The notes: a model not told the origin generated them from the sequence alone. 57,370 nt of DNA from Hyphomicrobiales bacterium (GCA_028290405.1 JAQGJX010000030.1:1-57370), one strand, 5' to 3'. Shown: positions 25,187-35,286, counted from the stretch's first letter. Made by a program: numbers and translations.

Positions 25187-26620
25187 TTGACCGATACGAA
25201 TACGCGCCAGCCTGGCTTCGACCCCGAACGCAAGCTGGCTGAAAGCACGAAGGCTCTGGTCGTGGGGCCCTACCTCACGGACCGGGCCGCCGAGCGCGCA
25301 GCCTCGCGATCCGGCGACGGCGCCAGTGCGCCCAGCCGCGACCCGCAGGCGCGCCTTGAAGAGGCCGAGGGCCTCGCCCGCGCCATCGACCTGGACGTGG
25401 TCGGCGCCGTCAGCGTGCCGCTGTCCCAGATCAGGCCCGCCACCTTCATCGGATCCGGCAAGGTCGAGGAGATCGCCGAGCGCGTGAAGGCGGAAGACGT
25501 CGGCCTCGTGATGGTCGATTGCGCCTTGTCGCCCGTGCAGCAGCGAAACCTCGAAAAGGCGTTCGACGCCAAGGTGATCGACCGCACGGGCCTGATCCTT
25601 GAAATCTTCGGCCGCAGGGCCCGCACCCGGGAAGGCGCCCTCCAGGTTGAACTCGCCCATCTGGCTTACCAGAAGTCGCGGCTCGTGCGCTCATGGACCC
25701 ATCTGGAGCGCCAGCGCGGCGGCTTCGGCTTCCTCGGCGGCCCCGGCGAAACCCAGATCGAGACCGACCGTCGGCTCATCCAGGAGCGGATGATCCGCAT
25801 CGAGCGCGATCTCGAAGGCGTCAAGAAAACCCGCGGCCTTCACCGCAAGCAGCGGCAGGACGTGCCGTATCCCATCGTGGCGCTCGTGGGCTACACGAAC
25901 GCCGGAAAGTCCACGCTGTTCAACCGCATGACCAAGGCGGAGGTGCTCGCCAAGGACATGCTGTTCGCGACCCTCGACCCGACCCTTCGCGCGGTGCGGC
26001 TGCCCCATGGAGAAAGCATCATGCTGTCGGACACGGTGGGGTTCATCTCCGACCTGCCCACCATGCTCGTCTCCGCCTTCCGCGCCACGCTGGAGGAGGT
26101 AATCGAGGCCGACGTCGTTCTGCACGTGCGCGACATCGCCCACGAGGACACCGAGGCCCAGAGCGAGGACGTCGAGCAGATCCTTGGCGAACTGGGCGTC
26201 GCGTCCCACGATCCGCGCCTTCTGGAGGTCTGGAACAAGGTGGACCTCGTGGACGACGAGCGCCGCCAGTCGCTGCGCAACGCCGCCCGGCGCGGCCCTA
26301 TGCGGCAGCGTCCCTTCGTCGTGTCCGCCGTGACAGGCGAGGGGGTAGACGAACTGCTCGCGGGCATTGAGGAACGGCTGTCGGCGAGCCACGAATTGCT
26401 GGAACTGGACGTCGCCGCCGAGGACGGCGAGGGGCTGAGCTGGGTTTACGCCCATGCGCAGGTTCTCAGCCGCACCGACGCTCCCGAGGGAGCCGTCCAC
26501 CTGCAGGTTCGCGTGGCGCCGGAGCGCGTCGATCGCCTGATGCGCCGCTTTCCCGACGCGCAGAAGATCGAGCCCGCCAAGAGCGCAGCGCGGCGCCGGA
26601 GCGCCTCCCGGGCGCCGTAA
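25187..26620 (+). CDS. hflX: ribosome-associated GTPase HflX
   Basis: 477 residues beginning at a TTG (25187) after GGAG; no better start fits the N-terminus [15 protein letters not shown]. The HflX domain ([12 protein letters not shown]) covers residues 60-215, with the G domain from about 225: P-loop GYTNAGKST at 235-243 and [11 protein letters not shown]. It splits or rescues stalled ribosomes under stress. It converges on mazG with three bases between the genes. Confidence 0.93.
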   Translation: MTDTNTRQPGFDPERKLAESTKALVVGPYLTDRAAERAASRSGDGASAPSRDPQARLEEAEGLARAIDLDVVGAVSVPLSQIRPATFIGSGKVEEIAERVKAEDVGLVMVDCALSPVQQRNLEKAFDAKVIDRTGLILEIFGRRARTREGALQVELAHLAYQKSRLVRSWTHLERQRGGFGFLGGPGETQIETDRRLIQERMIRIERDLEGVKKTRGLHRKQRQDVPYPIVALVGYTNAGKSTLFNRMTKAEVLAKDMLFATLDPTLRAVRLPHGESIMLSDTVGFISDLPTMLVSAFRATLEEVIEADVVLHVRDIAHEDTEAQSEDVEQILGELGVASHDPRLLEVWNKVDLVDDERRQSLRNAARRGPMRQRPFVVSAVTGEGVDELLAGIEERLSASHELLELDVAAEDGEGLSWVYAHAQVLSRTDAPEGAVHLQVRVAPERVDRLMRRFPDAQKIEPAKSAARRRSASRAP

Positions 26621-26623
26621 GCC

Positions 26624-27463
26624 TCAGGCCGAAGGAGCCTTGCGCTCCTCGGCCTTGGCGGCGTCCCAGAGCGCGTCCATCTCCTCCAGCGACGCATCCT
26701 GCGGAGAGCGGCCGCGGGCGCGCAGCGCCTGCTCGATGAACGCGAACCGCCGCTCGAATTTCGCGTTGCAGCCGCGCAGCGCAGCCTCCGGATCGGTCTT
26801 TACGTGCCGGGCAAGATTGGCCATGGCGAACAGCATGTCGCCCAGTTCCGCAGCCGCCGCCGCGTCGTCCCGTGCGTCCAGTTCGCGCTCGAACTCGTCG
26901 CATTCCTCGCGTAGCTTCGCCAGCACCAGGCGGGCGTCGTTCCAGTCGAACCCGACCTTGCCGGCTTTCTCCTGCAGTTTCACCGCGCGGGTGAGGGCGG
27001 GCAGGGCGTGCGGCACGCCCGCGAGAACGCCGGCCGGCGGCTCCGGCGGGGCGCCGGCGGCCTGCCGGGCCGCGAGGCGTTCCGCCTTCTCCTCCTGCTT
27101 GATGGCGCTCCAGAGGCGCGCAACGTCCACAGGCGCCAGCTCCCGCGCCTGGACGAACACGTGCGGGTGGCGGCGGATGAGCTTCGAGGTGATCGCCTCA
27201 ACCACGTCTTCGAACCCGAACAGACCGCGCTCTTGCGCCATGCGGGCGTGGAAGACCACCTGGAGCAGCAGGTCGCCGAGCTCGTCGCGCAGGTCCAACA
27301 GGTCGCCGCGCTCGATGGCGTCCGCGACCTCGTAGGCCTCTTCGATCGTGTAGGGAGCGATGCTGGCGAAATCCTGCGCCAGATCCCACGGACACCCGAT
27401 CTCGGGCGTGCGCAGGCGGGCCATGATGGCGATGAGGTCGGCGATGTCCCTGGAGGGCTTCAC
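26624..27463 (-). CDS. mazG: nucleoside triphosphate pyrophosphohydrolase MazG
   Basis: 279 residues with two MazG repeats. The first has CPWDLAQDFASIAPYTIEEAYE and ELGDLLLQVVFHARM, the second EECDEFERELD and ELGDMLFAMANLARH. These carboxylate-rich helices bind magnesium and hydrolyse NTPs, including non-canonical ones. A Pro/Ala linker of about 20 residues joins them. Convergent with hflX; an intrinsic terminator of the cold-shock gene lies just upstream of it. Confidence 0.93.
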   Translation of the reverse strand: MKPSRDIADLIAIMARLRTPEIGCPWDLAQDFASIAPYTIEEAYEVADAIERGDLLDLRDELGDLLLQVVFHARMAQERGLFGFEDVVEAITSKLIRRHPHVFVQARELAPVDVARLWSAIKQEEKAERLAARQAAGAPPEPPAGVLAGVPHALPALTRAVKLQEKAGKVGFDWNDARLVLAKLREECDEFERELDARDDAAAAAELGDMLFAMANLARHVKTDPEAALRGCNAKFERRFAFIEQALRARGRSPQDASLEEMDALWDAAKAEERKAPSA

Positions 27464-27492
27464 GCAAGGCTCCTGAACCGAAATTGGATACG

Positions 27493-27526
27493 AAAAAAGG
27501 CGCGCTCCCGGAGGCGCGCGCCTTTT
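27493..27526 (-). terminator. intrinsic terminator of the cold-shock gene
   Basis: An 11-base-pair stem (AAAAGGCGCGC with GCGCGCCTTTT) and a ten-base loop. Read on the minus strand it ends in six T, directly after the cold-shock gene stop at 27548. It has T residues on both sides and could work in both directions. Confidence 0.85.
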
Positions 27527-27547
27527 GAACTGTTTATGCGCCAGACG

Positions 27548-28207
27548 TCAGGCGAGAGCGATCGAAACCGCTTCGCGGCCCTTCGGCGTCTCGACGACCT
27601 GCATGCTGACGGCCTGGCCTTCGACCAGCTCGGCGATGCCGGCGGGACGCAGGGTCGAGATGTGCACGAACACATCCTTGCCGCCGTCGTCGCTCGCCAC
27701 GAAGCCGAAGCCCTTCGTCAGGTCGAACCATTTCACCTTGCCGGCGATCTCGATCGCAGACGCAGGGTCGGGGCCGCGACGAACGGGGCGGGGCCCGTCG
27801 AAGGAGCGCGGGGGCGGGGCCGCGGACGCCGTCGAGGTGTCGACCTCGACCACGCGCGTGACCTGTGCGCCCTTCATGCCCTGGCCGACCGTCACCTTGA
27901 GCTTTGCGCCCGGGGGAACGGTTTCATAGCCGGCGGACTGCAATGCGCCGATGTGAAGGAACGCGTCGCCAGCGCCATTGGCCAGTTCGACGAAGCCGAA
28001 GCCCTTGTCGCCCTTGAACCACTTGACCGTGGCGTCCACCGTTGAAGCAGGGACCATCCCCATGTCGGGAGGCGGAAAAGCGCCTCCTGCCGCGCTCGGA
28101 CCGCCAAAAGCTGCGCGTGGCTGGCGTTGCGGCCTGGAGCCGAAATCCATCGGACCATCGTCGTCGAAGCCGCGCCGCCTCGGCCGAAAATCCTTACCCT
28201 TGCTCAT
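27548..28207 (-). CDS. double cold-shock-domain protein
   Basis: 219 residues. A basic, disordered N-terminus (about 55 residues with [10 protein letters not shown]) is followed by two cold-shock domains: [15 protein letters not shown] with DAFLHIGAL, and [17 protein letters not shown] with DVFVHISTL. These are RNP1/RNP2 single-strand nucleic acid binding motifs. The linker is Pro/Arg rich. By family knowledge it is an RNA chaperone. The ATG at 28207 is chosen because [13 protein letters not shown] is the family's normal start. Confidence 0.92.
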   Translation of the reverse strand: MSKGKDFRPRRRGFDDDGPMDFGSRPQRQPRAAFGGPSAAGGAFPPPDMGMVPASTVDATVKWFKGDKGFGFVELANGAGDAFLHIGALQSAGYETVPPGAKLKVTVGQGMKGAQVTRVVEVDTSTASAAPPPRSFDGPRPVRRGPDPASAIEIAGKVKWFDLTKGFGFVASDDGGKDVFVHISTLRPAGIAELVEGQAVSMQVVETPKGREAVSIALA

Positions 28208-28926
28208 GTCTTCCGTTCGTCTCCACCAAATTGGCGCCCAGCACGGCATCGCGATCCGATGCGCGCGTCCCTTCCACGTCCAAACTCACGTCCGTCCGCC
28301 GACCCGCCTGACACTTGACTCCCGGAGCCATAAGTACGTGTGCCAAATTCAGTCCTGCCGCGCCTACTGAAGAATATTAGCACCAAGTATGGCGGTGGGC
28401 TACGCCCTTTTGCGACATTTCGTCCACATCTTTCCGACAACAATTGCGCGAACGGGCCCGGAGAATGGCCCGGAGGGGCGCTCGAGCGCCACCAGGCGCG
28501 CGGACGCGTCGAAGCAACGGCCTGTAGGCGGAAACAAGCGCGTCGGCGGAAACAAATCGCAAAAGCAGATCGCGAGCGGCGGCGGACATCGATGGATCCG
28601 TCCACGTGAGTTTTCAGCGATCAGCGCGAGAGCGATCGACCGAAGTGGCGCGGGCGTCCGGGGACGCGGCGACTGGCCAGCGGTGTCGGACGCAACAAGA
28701 ACTGCCTACCGCCGTCCAGATGAAGAGCGCCGAGGATGCAACGCTCCGACGAAAAGCGGCTGTCGCTAAGCCGGGGAGAGCCTGCCTTTGCCCTATATGC
28801 AATTCGCATAAGGTATATTATGGAACCTGAAGATGGGATTTCATGGGGGCGGCAGGACGCAGTCAGGCATGGCGAAGCCGCGCGAGACCGCGCCCTTTCC
28901 GTCGTTGCGGCAGTGATCTGGGTGAA
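28208..28926. other. 719-base gene-free gap around the dif-like site
   Basis: No convincing gene is seen. Short open frames here lack ribosome binding sites and have arginine/serine-rich, shadow-like composition. The left part must contain the promoter and leader of the cold-shock gene. The AT-rich element at 28801-28828 is the only strong signal and is listed separately. Confidence 0.6.
28801..28828 (+). other. dif-like XerC/XerD recombination site (chromosome dimer resolution)
   Basis: 28 bases with the dif architecture. The left arm AATTCGCATAA, six-base spacer GGTATA and right arm TTATGGAACCT compare with E. coli GGTGCGCATAA, TGTATA and TTATGTTAAAT. The inner palindrome CATAA...TTATG is exact and the right arm starts with the XerD core TTATG. 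It is AT-rich in GC-rich surroundings and lies where gene direction and octamer polarity both reverse. The reading as dif is inference from pattern and context. Confidence 0.85.
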
Positions 28927-29727
28927 TTAGCCCGCGAACTCGACGCTCATGCCGTCAAACGCCGGCGTCACGCCCGGCGGCAGTTCGGCGCGCAGGCGTT
29001 CGTAGTCGAGATCGGGATTGAGGTTCGTCAGGATAGCGCGGCGCGGCTTCATGCGCGCGATCCAGCCCAGCGCTTCCTCCACGCTGAAATGGCTGGGATG
29101 GCGCGTGTAGCGCAGCGCGTCGATGATCCAGAGATCGAGGTTTTCGAGATATGGCGTGCTGACGTCCGGGATTCCGATGACGTCGGGCGTATAGGCCATT
29201 CCGCCGATCCGGAACCCCAAAGCCTCCATGTCGCCATGGTCAAGGCGGAACGGAACGGCCTCAAGGTCGCCGCCTGGCCCCGACAAATGCGCGGGCTCGC
29301 CATGCTCCAGCCGGCGGGCGTTGAGCAGCGGCGGGTATTGGCTACCGGGCGGCGTCTGGAAAACGTAGCCGAAGCGCGCGTGCAGCGCCTCGCTGGTGAC
29401 GTCGTCCATGTGAATGTCGATGCGCTTCTTCATGAGGATGACGAGCGGCCGCACGTCGTCGATCCCGTGCGTATGGTCCGCATGGGAATGGGTGATGAGA
29501 ATGCCGTCGAGATGTCTCGTCCGGGCGTCCAGAAGCTGGTCGCGCAGGTCGGGCGACGTGTCCACCAGCACGTTCGTGACGCCGTTTTCGCCCGTGCGCT
29601 CGACGAGAATCGAGCAGCGGCGGCGGCGGTTGCGCGGGTTCGCGGGATCGCTCGCGCCCCAGTCGCCGCCCACCCGCGGCACGCCGCCGGAAGAGCCGCA
29701 GCCGAGGATGACGACGCGATGGGTCAC
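28927..29727 (-). CDS. PhnP-like metallo-beta-lactamase-fold phosphodiesterase
   Basis: 266 residues from a GTG overlapping the tatD stop (GTGA). GCGSSGGVPRVGGDWG opens the fold, and the zinc motif THSHADHTHG has His80, His82, Asp84 and His85. The family contains the cyclic phosphodiesterase PhnP, but there are no phn genes here. Its place after metG-tatD is conserved in alphaproteobacteria, suggesting a housekeeping nucleic acid or nucleotide role. Last gene of the leftward operon. Confidence 0.88.
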   Translation of the reverse strand: MTHRVVILGCGSSGGVPRVGGDWGASDPANPRNRRRRCSILVERTGENGVTNVLVDTSPDLRDQLLDARTRHLDGILITHSHADHTHGIDDVRPLVILMKKRIDIHMDDVTSEALHARFGYVFQTPPGSQYPPLLNARRLEHGEPAHLSGPGGDLEAVPFRLDHGDMEALGFRIGGMAYTPDVIGIPDVSTPYLENLDLWIIDALRYTRHPSHFSVEEALGWIARMKPRRAILTNLNPDLDYERLRAELPPGVTPAFDGMSVEFAG

Positions 29728-30509
29728 GCGGAGAACTCCGGGAGCTTGTCGAACAGGCGCAGCGCATTCGCGGTGGTGGCGGACGCCATCTGGTCGAAGC
29801 TGACGCCCTTCGTGTCGGCCAGCACGCGCGCGGTCTCGGCCACGTAGGCCGGCTGGTTCGGCTTGCCGCGATGCGGCGTCGGCGCCAGGAACGGCGCGTC
29901 CGTCTCCACCAAAAGCCGGTCGAGGGGCACGTCGCGGGCGATCTCGCGCAGGTCGGCGGAATTCTTGAACGTGATGACGCCCGAGAACGAAACGCTGAGC
30001 CCAAGCTCGACGCCCGTTTCGGCCAGCATGCGCGAAGCCGTGAAGCAATGGAGCAGGGCCTTGAAACGCCCCTTCCCCATTTCGTCGCGCAGGATCGCCG
30101 CGGTGTCCGCGTCGGCGTCGCGCGCGTGAATGACGAGCGGCAGCCCGGTCTCGCGCGCGGCCGCGATATGGGTGCGGAACACGCGCTCGGCCACGTCGCG
30201 CGGGCTCTTGTCGTAGTGATAGTCGAGCCCGGCCTCGCCGATCGCCACGCAGCGCGGATGGGACGCCATGGCGACCAGTTCGCCCACGCTCACGTCGGGC
30301 TCCTCATGGGCCTGGTGCGGATGCGTGCCGATGGAGAACCAGACGTCCTCGTTCTCCTCGGCGATGGCGCGATAGACGTCGTACTTCTTCACGCGCGTGG
30401 AGATGGTGATCATGCGCGCGACGCCCGCCGCCCGCGCGCGGGCGCGCACGCCGGCCATGTCGGCGGCGAGTTCGGGGAAGTCGAGGTGGCAATGGGTGTC
30501 GATGAGCAT
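29724..30509 (-). CDS. tatD: TatD family metal-dependent hydrolase (DNase)
   Basis: 261 residues. DTHCHLDFP at the start (His6, His8), GEAGLDYHY in the middle, and VETDAPFLAP near residue 205 are the metal-site motifs of TatD. It is a 3'-5' exonuclease/DNase by family knowledge. The ATG at 30509 overlaps the metG stop by one base, so they are coupled. Confidence 0.93.
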   Translation of the reverse strand: MLIDTHCHLDFPELAADMAGVRARARAAGVARMITISTRVKKYDVYRAIAEENEDVWFSIGTHPHQAHEEPDVSVGELVAMASHPRCVAIGEAGLDYHYDKSPRDVAERVFRTHIAAARETGLPLVIHARDADADTAAILRDEMGKGRFKALLHCFTASRMLAETGVELGLSVSFSGVITFKNSADLREIARDVPLDRLLVETDAPFLAPTPHRGKPNQPAYVAETARVLADTKGVSFDQMASATTANALRLFDKLPEFSA

Positions 30510-32074
30510 CAGGGCCGCGCCGGAGCGCCCTCCTCGGCTTCCACGTAGCGGGGGAAGATGGGGGCGGGGGCGGGCAGTTCCCTGCCCTCCTCCAGCGCGT
30601 TCGCGGAGCCTGCGGCGGCGAAATCGCGCTCGTCTTCCGGCGAGCCCACGAGGTCCAGCAGCTTGGCCGCCGCCGTGGGAATGAACGGCTGCGCCATGAT
30701 CGCGACGTTGCGCAAAACTTCCGCCGTCACCCACAGGATCGTTCCCATGCGTTGCGGATCGGTCTTGCGCTTCGCCCACGGCTCTTCGCCGGCGAAATAG
30801 CGGTTGGCGTCCGCCACGACGCGCCAGATGTCGCCCAGCGCATGGTGCAGGGCGAACTCGTTCATGGCCGCGCGTCCGCGCTCGGCCAGCCCCCAGGCCT
30901 GGTCGAGGATCGCCTGGTCGGCGTCGGCCAGCGGTCCGGGCGCAGGGGCGCGGCCGTCGCAATTCTTGGCGATCATCGACAGCGAACGCTGCGCGAGATT
31001 CCCCAGGTCGTTGGCGAGGTCGGCGTTGATGCGGTTGACGATGGCCTCGTGCGAGTAATTGCCGTCCTGTCCGAAGGGCACTTCGCGCAGGAAGAAATAG
31101 CGCATCTGGTCGACGCCGTAATGGCTGGCCATCGTGAACGGGTCGATGACGTTGCCCACGGACTTCGACATCTTCTCGCCGCGGTTGAACAGGAAGCCGT
31201 GCACCACGATCTGCCGCGGCAGCTGGATGCCGGCGGACATCAGGAACGCCGGCCAGTAGATCGAATGGAAGCGCGTGATGTCCTTGCCGATCACGTGCGC
31301 CTGCGCGGGCCAGTAGCGCCAGTTCGGCGCGTCCGTGTCGGGATAGCCGCAGGCGGTGATGTAATTGGTCAGCGCGTCCACCCACACGTACATGACGTGC
31401 TTGTCGTCGCCCGGCACCGGCACGCCCCAGTTGAACGTGGTGCGGCTGATGGACAGGTCCTGCAGGCCGCGCTTCACGAAGGCGACGATCTCGTTGCGGT
31501 ACTTGTCGGGCGTGATGAAGTCCGGGTTCGCGTCGAAGTGCGCCAGCAGGCGGTCGCCATAGGCGGAGAGGCGGAAGAAGTAGCTCTCCTCCTCCACCCA
31601 TTCCACGGGCGTGCCGTTGGGCGAGTTCTTCGCGCCGTCGTGGCCGGGCGTCAGTTCGCTTTCGTCAAAATAGGCTTCCTCGCGCACCGAGTACCAGCCG
31701 GAATATTTGGCGAGGTAGATGTCGCCGTTCTTCTCCATCGCTTCCCAGATGGCGCGCGAGGCTGCGTAGTGGCGCGGCTCCGTGGTGCGCACCACATGGT
31801 CGGCGCGCGCGTTGAGGGCGGCGCCCATCTCGTCAAATTGCGCCGCCGTGCGGTCCGCCAGCTCCTGCGGCGCGAGCCCTTCGCGCGCGGCGGTCTGCTG
31901 CATCTTCAGGCCATGCTCGTCCATGCCGGTGACGAAGAACACGTCCTTGCCGTCGAGACGCTGGAAGCGCGCGATGGCGTCGGTCGCGATCCGCTCATAG
32001 GCGTGGCCGATGTGCGGGCGCCCGTTGGCGTAGGGGATGGCGGTAGTGATGCAATAGGTCGGGCGCGTGGCCAT
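30509..32074 (-). CDS. metG: methionyl-tRNA synthetase
   Basis: 521 residues, class I synthetase. The HIGH motif is at residues 21-24 ([10 protein letters not shown]) and KMSKS in [10 protein letters not shown]. It lacks the C-terminal tRNA-binding dimerisation domain and the zinc cysteines of E. coli MetRS, so it is of the short type usual in alphaproteobacteria. The ATG at 32074 is preferred over a TTG at 32092. Confidence 0.95.
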   Translation of the reverse strand: MATRPTYCITTAIPYANGRPHIGHAYERIATDAIARFQRLDGKDVFFVTGMDEHGLKMQQTAAREGLAPQELADRTAAQFDEMGAALNARADHVVRTTEPRHYAASRAIWEAMEKNGDIYLAKYSGWYSVREEAYFDESELTPGHDGAKNSPNGTPVEWVEEESYFFRLSAYGDRLLAHFDANPDFITPDKYRNEIVAFVKRGLQDLSISRTTFNWGVPVPGDDKHVMYVWVDALTNYITACGYPDTDAPNWRYWPAQAHVIGKDITRFHSIYWPAFLMSAGIQLPRQIVVHGFLFNRGEKMSKSVGNVIDPFTMASHYGVDQMRYFFLREVPFGQDGNYSHEAIVNRINADLANDLGNLAQRSLSMIAKNCDGRAPAPGPLADADQAILDQAWGLAERGRAAMNEFALHHALGDIWRVVADANRYFAGEEPWAKRKTDPQRMGTILWVTAEVLRNVAIMAQPFIPTAAAKLLDLVGSPEDERDFAAAGSANALEEGRELPAPAPIFPRYVEAEEGAPARP

Positions 32075-32098
32075 TTCAGTCCTGTCTAACAATGCCGT

Positions 32099-33187
32099 TC
32101 AGGCCCGCGCCGTGCGCACCGCGAGGGCGAGGTCCGAGAAGATCGACAGGACGAGCGGCCGGCGGTCGAGGTTGAGCGCCTGCGTCTCGCGCGCCGAGGC
32201 GGCGATCTTTTCCCATACCTCCGCCAGTGGCGCAAGGCGTCGCGCGTCCAGCGAAGCCGCGGCGCCCTCCTGCACGAACGCGTCCAGCCAGTCGAAAACG
32301 GCCGCCATGAAGGACTCGAACCCGTCCAGCCCGTCGCGGCCCTGGGTCGCCTCGGCGAGCTCGTGAACGCGCGCCCAGTCGATGTTCGGCAGGGCGCGCA
32401 GAAGGCGCTCCACGCTGTCGATCAGCGCCAGGCTGTCGCCCGAAAGCAGCTTCAGCGCGTCGCGCACCGACCCCCCGGAGCGCAGGGCTGCGGCGTTCAG
32501 CGCGGCGTCGGGCGTCTCGTCCCATGGCTCGCCAAGGGCCCGCAGGGCGGAGGCGACCTCCCCCGGCGCCAGCGCGGACAGGAACTGGCGCCGGCAGCGC
32601 GAGCGGATGGTCGGCATGATGCGCGCAGGCTGATGCGCCACGATGAGAAACAGCGAGCGCGGCGGCGGCTCCTCGATCACCTTCAGCAGCGCATTGGCGC
32701 TGGAGCGGTTGAGGTCGTCCGCGCTGTCGACGATGGCGACGCGCCAGCCCCCCTCGCCCGCCGCGTGGTGGAACATGTCGATGGTCTTGCGCACGTCGTC
32801 GACGCGGATTTCGGTGAAATGCTTCTTCGACTTGGGGTCCCACTCGCGCCGCAGCACGTTCACGTCCGGGTGGGAGCGCGCCATGACGCGCCGCGCCGAG
32901 GGGTGATCGGCCGGCACGCTGAGATCCGCCGCGCGCTGCACGTCCGGCAGGCGCGGATCGGGATGGGCGAGCACGAAACGCGCGACGCGCCACGCCAGCG
33001 TCGCCTTGCCGACCCCCTCGCGCCCGCCGATGAGCCACGCCTGCGGCAGGCGCCCGGCGCGATACGCGTCCAGAAACTCCGCCTCAGCGGCCTTGTGGCC
33101 GAACAGCTCCATGGTCTCGCGCGGATGCGGGGCCTCCTCGAAGCGGTCGCTCTCGGGCGGGGAATCGTCCAGCGGGCGTCGGCTCAT
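32099..33187 (-). CDS. holB: DNA polymerase III delta-prime subunit
   Basis: 362 residues. AAA+ clamp-loader fold: GGREGVGKATLA P-loop, DDLNRSSANALLKVIEEPP and the sensor region RSRCRRQF. Part of the clamp loader that opens the beta clamp. The four-cysteine zinc module of gamma/tau is absent, as expected for delta-prime. Its ATG overlaps the tmk stop by four bases; the tmk-holB order is widely conserved. Confidence 0.93.
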   Translation of the reverse strand: MSRRPLDDSPPESDRFEEAPHPRETMELFGHKAAEAEFLDAYRAGRLPQAWLIGGREGVGKATLAWRVARFVLAHPDPRLPDVQRAADLSVPADHPSARRVMARSHPDVNVLRREWDPKSKKHFTEIRVDDVRKTIDMFHHAAGEGGWRVAIVDSADDLNRSSANALLKVIEEPPPRSLFLIVAHQPARIMPTIRSRCRRQFLSALAPGEVASALRALGEPWDETPDAALNAAALRSGGSVRDALKLLSGDSLALIDSVERLLRALPNIDWARVHELAEATQGRDGLDGFESFMAAVFDWLDAFVQEGAAASLDARRLAPLAEVWEKIAASARETQALNLDRRPLVLSIFSDLALAVRTARA

Positions 33188-34014
33188 GGGGCGCTCTTTT
33201 CGCGGCTGGCGCGCGCCGGGGAGGAGGCGCTCTTGCGCCGGTCGCCGGACTTGCGGCGCTCGTCGCCCTTTGGATGGGCGGCGCCCTGTTCTTTCCTGCG
33301 CTGCGCGTCGCGGACGACGGGTTTGGGTTGCGGCCCGGAGCCCGGAAGCGGCAACCGTTCCTGCACGGCGGCCCAGATCTGGCGCTCCACCTCGTCGGGC
33401 GACGCCTCCCCGTTCACCACGACGCAGCGGGCGGGCTCGTCCGCCGCGATGTCGAGAAAGGTGCGCCGCAGCGCTTCATGAAACGCCAGCCCCTCCGCCT
33501 CGAACCGGTCCGGCGCCCCTCCCCGGCGCTGCGCGGCGCGCGCGAGGCCCGTGGCGGCCGGCACGTCGATCATCACCGTGAGGTCCGGCCGGTCGGGGCC
33601 GACCGTGACGCGTTCAAGCTCCCGGATGAAGCGCGGATCGAGGTTGCCCAGCGCGCCCTGGTAGGCGCGCGTGGAATCGGCGAACCTGTCGCACACCACC
33701 CAGGCGCCCCGCGCCAGGGCTGGCCGGATGGCGGCGTCGAGATGGTCTATGCGCGCGGCGCTGAACATGAGCGCTTCGGCCGCCGCCCCAAGGGGCGCCA
33801 CCACGCCGGACAGGATGAGTTCGCGAATCGCCTCCGCCTTGGGCGAGCCGCCGGGCTCGCGCGTGACCAGCGCTTCGAGGCCGCGTTCGCGCAGATGCCC
33901 CGCGAGGCGCTGCGCCTGCGTGGACTTGCCCGCCCCCTCACCGCCTTCCAGCGTGATGAAGCGTCCGCGATCCGCAGCGGCCGCCTGCTCGCCTGTTTCG
34001 CCGCGCGTAGCCAT
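33184..34014 (-). CDS. tmk: thymidylate kinase with a basic C-terminal extension
   Basis: 276 residues, about 50-60 longer than usual. The kinase spans residues 18-225: EGGEGAGKSTQAQR, TREPGGSPKAE and the DRFADSTRAYQG segment. It phosphorylates dTMP. The tail after PLPGSG is full of Lys/Arg/Ser (QRRKEQGAAHPKGDERRK and onward), probably disordered; it is in frame and runs up to the holB overlap. The start overlaps the dacA-like stop by one base. Confidence 0.92.
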   Translation of the reverse strand: MATRGETGEQAAAADRGRFITLEGGEGAGKSTQAQRLAGHLRERGLEALVTREPGGSPKAEAIRELILSGVVAPLGAAAEALMFSAARIDHLDAAIRPALARGAWVVCDRFADSTRAYQGALGNLDPRFIRELERVTVGPDRPDLTVMIDVPAATGLARAAQRRGGAPDRFEAEGLAFHEALRRTFLDIAADEPARCVVVNGEASPDEVERQIWAAVQERLPLPGSGPQPKPVVRDAQRRKEQGAAHPKGDERRKSGDRRKSASSPARASREKSAP

Positions 34015-35192
34015 CAGGATTTCAGCACGTATTTCCGGAACAGGCCGGTGACAAGCTCCATGCCTGCGTCCAGGGCGCGCTGCGCCAGCGAGCCTTGCTC
34101 GATGGTTTCCCCCGCGCGCAGCGGCAGGTCGAGCGCCAGCGTCTGGCCGCGATAGATCTTCAGCCGCGCGACCTGATCGCCCTGCTGCACGGGCGCGACG
34201 ATGGGACCCGTATAGACGATGCGCCCGTTGAGCCGTTCCGTCGCGCCGCGCGGCACAAGCACCTTCACGACGTTGTCGGCCACGAGCGGCACGTTGCGCT
34301 GCGCGCCCCCATAAACCGGCACGGAGCCGATGGGCTCGCCGCGCGCGAACAGCGTGCGGTGATCGAACGCGCGCATGCCCCAGTTGAGCAGCTTGCGCGC
34401 TTCCTCCGCGCGGTCCCGGCCCGACTTGAGGCCGTTGACCACGAGCACCAGACGCTGCCCCTGCTCGACCGCGGAGCCGATGAGCCCGAAGCCGGAATCC
34501 TCGATGTTGCCCGTCTTCAGTCCGTCGGCGCCGATGTTCATCGTGAGCAGCGGATTGCGATTGAGCTGACGGATCTTGTTCCAGGTGAACTCCGGCTCGC
34601 CGAAATATTTGTAGTACTCGGGGTATGACTTGATGACGTGGATCGCCAGCTTCGACAGGTCGCGCGCCGTCGTCTTCTGCTGCGGATCGAAACGCCCCCA
34701 GGCGTTCTTGTAAGTGGTGTCGCGCATGCCCAACTCGCGGGCGCGCTGGGTCATCATGGACGCGAAGACGTCCTCCGTCCCGCCGAGGCCCTCGGCCAGC
34801 GCGATCGCCGCGTCGTTGCCGGACTGAATGATGAGGCCACGCAGCAGGTCCTCCACGCGCACGCGGCTGTTGAGCGCCGCGAACATGCTGGAGCCGCCGG
34901 ACGAGGCGCCGCCCCGGCGCCAGGCGTGCTCGGAGACCACGAACGTGTCGTCGAGTGTCAACCGGCCTTCCCTCAGCGCCTTGAACGCCAGCTCGGCGGT
35001 CATCACCTTGACCATCGAGGCGGGCGACATCAACTCGTCGGCGTTCTTCTCGAAGAGAACGCTTTCCGACTCGGCGTCCACCAGGATCGCCCATTGCGCG
35101 CTGGTCTGGAAGGATTGCGCGAGGGCCAGTCCCGGCGTCGCTATCGCGAACAGGCAAACGAGTGTCCGGATGAACCGCCAGAGATGCGACAT
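34014..35192 (-). CDS. D-alanyl-D-alanine carboxypeptidase (DacA/DacC-like penicillin-binding protein)
   Basis: 392 residues. A signal peptide ends at about ALAQ26. Active-site motifs are Ser59-Met-Val-Lys62, Ser124-Gly-Asn126 and Lys226-Thr-Gly228. A C-terminal beta domain and an amphipathic tail (LVTGLFRKYVLKS) fit membrane-attached periplasmic low-mass PBPs that trim peptidoglycan pentapeptides. It is 94 bases downstream of rlpA, so two envelope genes lead the operon. Confidence 0.93.
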   Translation of the reverse strand: MSHLWRFIRTLVCLFAIATPGLALAQSFQTSAQWAILVDAESESVLFEKNADELMSPASMVKVMTAELAFKALREGRLTLDDTFVVSEHAWRRGGASSGGSSMFAALNSRVRVEDLLRGLIIQSGNDAAIALAEGLGGTEDVFASMMTQRARELGMRDTTYKNAWGRFDPQQKTTARDLSKLAIHVIKSYPEYYKYFGEPEFTWNKIRQLNRNPLLTMNIGADGLKTGNIEDSGFGLIGSAVEQGQRLVLVVNGLKSGRDRAEEARKLLNWGMRAFDHRTLFARGEPIGSVPVYGGAQRNVPLVADNVVKVLVPRGATERLNGRIVYTGPIVAPVQQGDQVARLKIYRGQTLALDLPLRAGETIEQGSLAQRALDAGMELVTGLFRKYVLKS

Positions 35193-35286
35193 GCCACGCT
35201 TTACGTTCTGCCGCCCCCGCTAGGCGCGAGAGGCCAAGGCAGGCGGGAATTTGCCATGCCGCGCATCGGAAAGCAAAGAACCGCGA

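Noticed and set aside
28335..28356. A TTGGCACA stretch upstream of the cold-shock gene as a sigma-54 promoter
   Set aside because: The -12 dinucleotide at the required ten-base spacing is TA, not GC or GT.
28389..28830. Short open frames in the gap near the dif-like site
   Set aside because: No ribosome binding sites, Arg/Ser-rich composition and no recognisable features; one frame would overlap the dif-like element.
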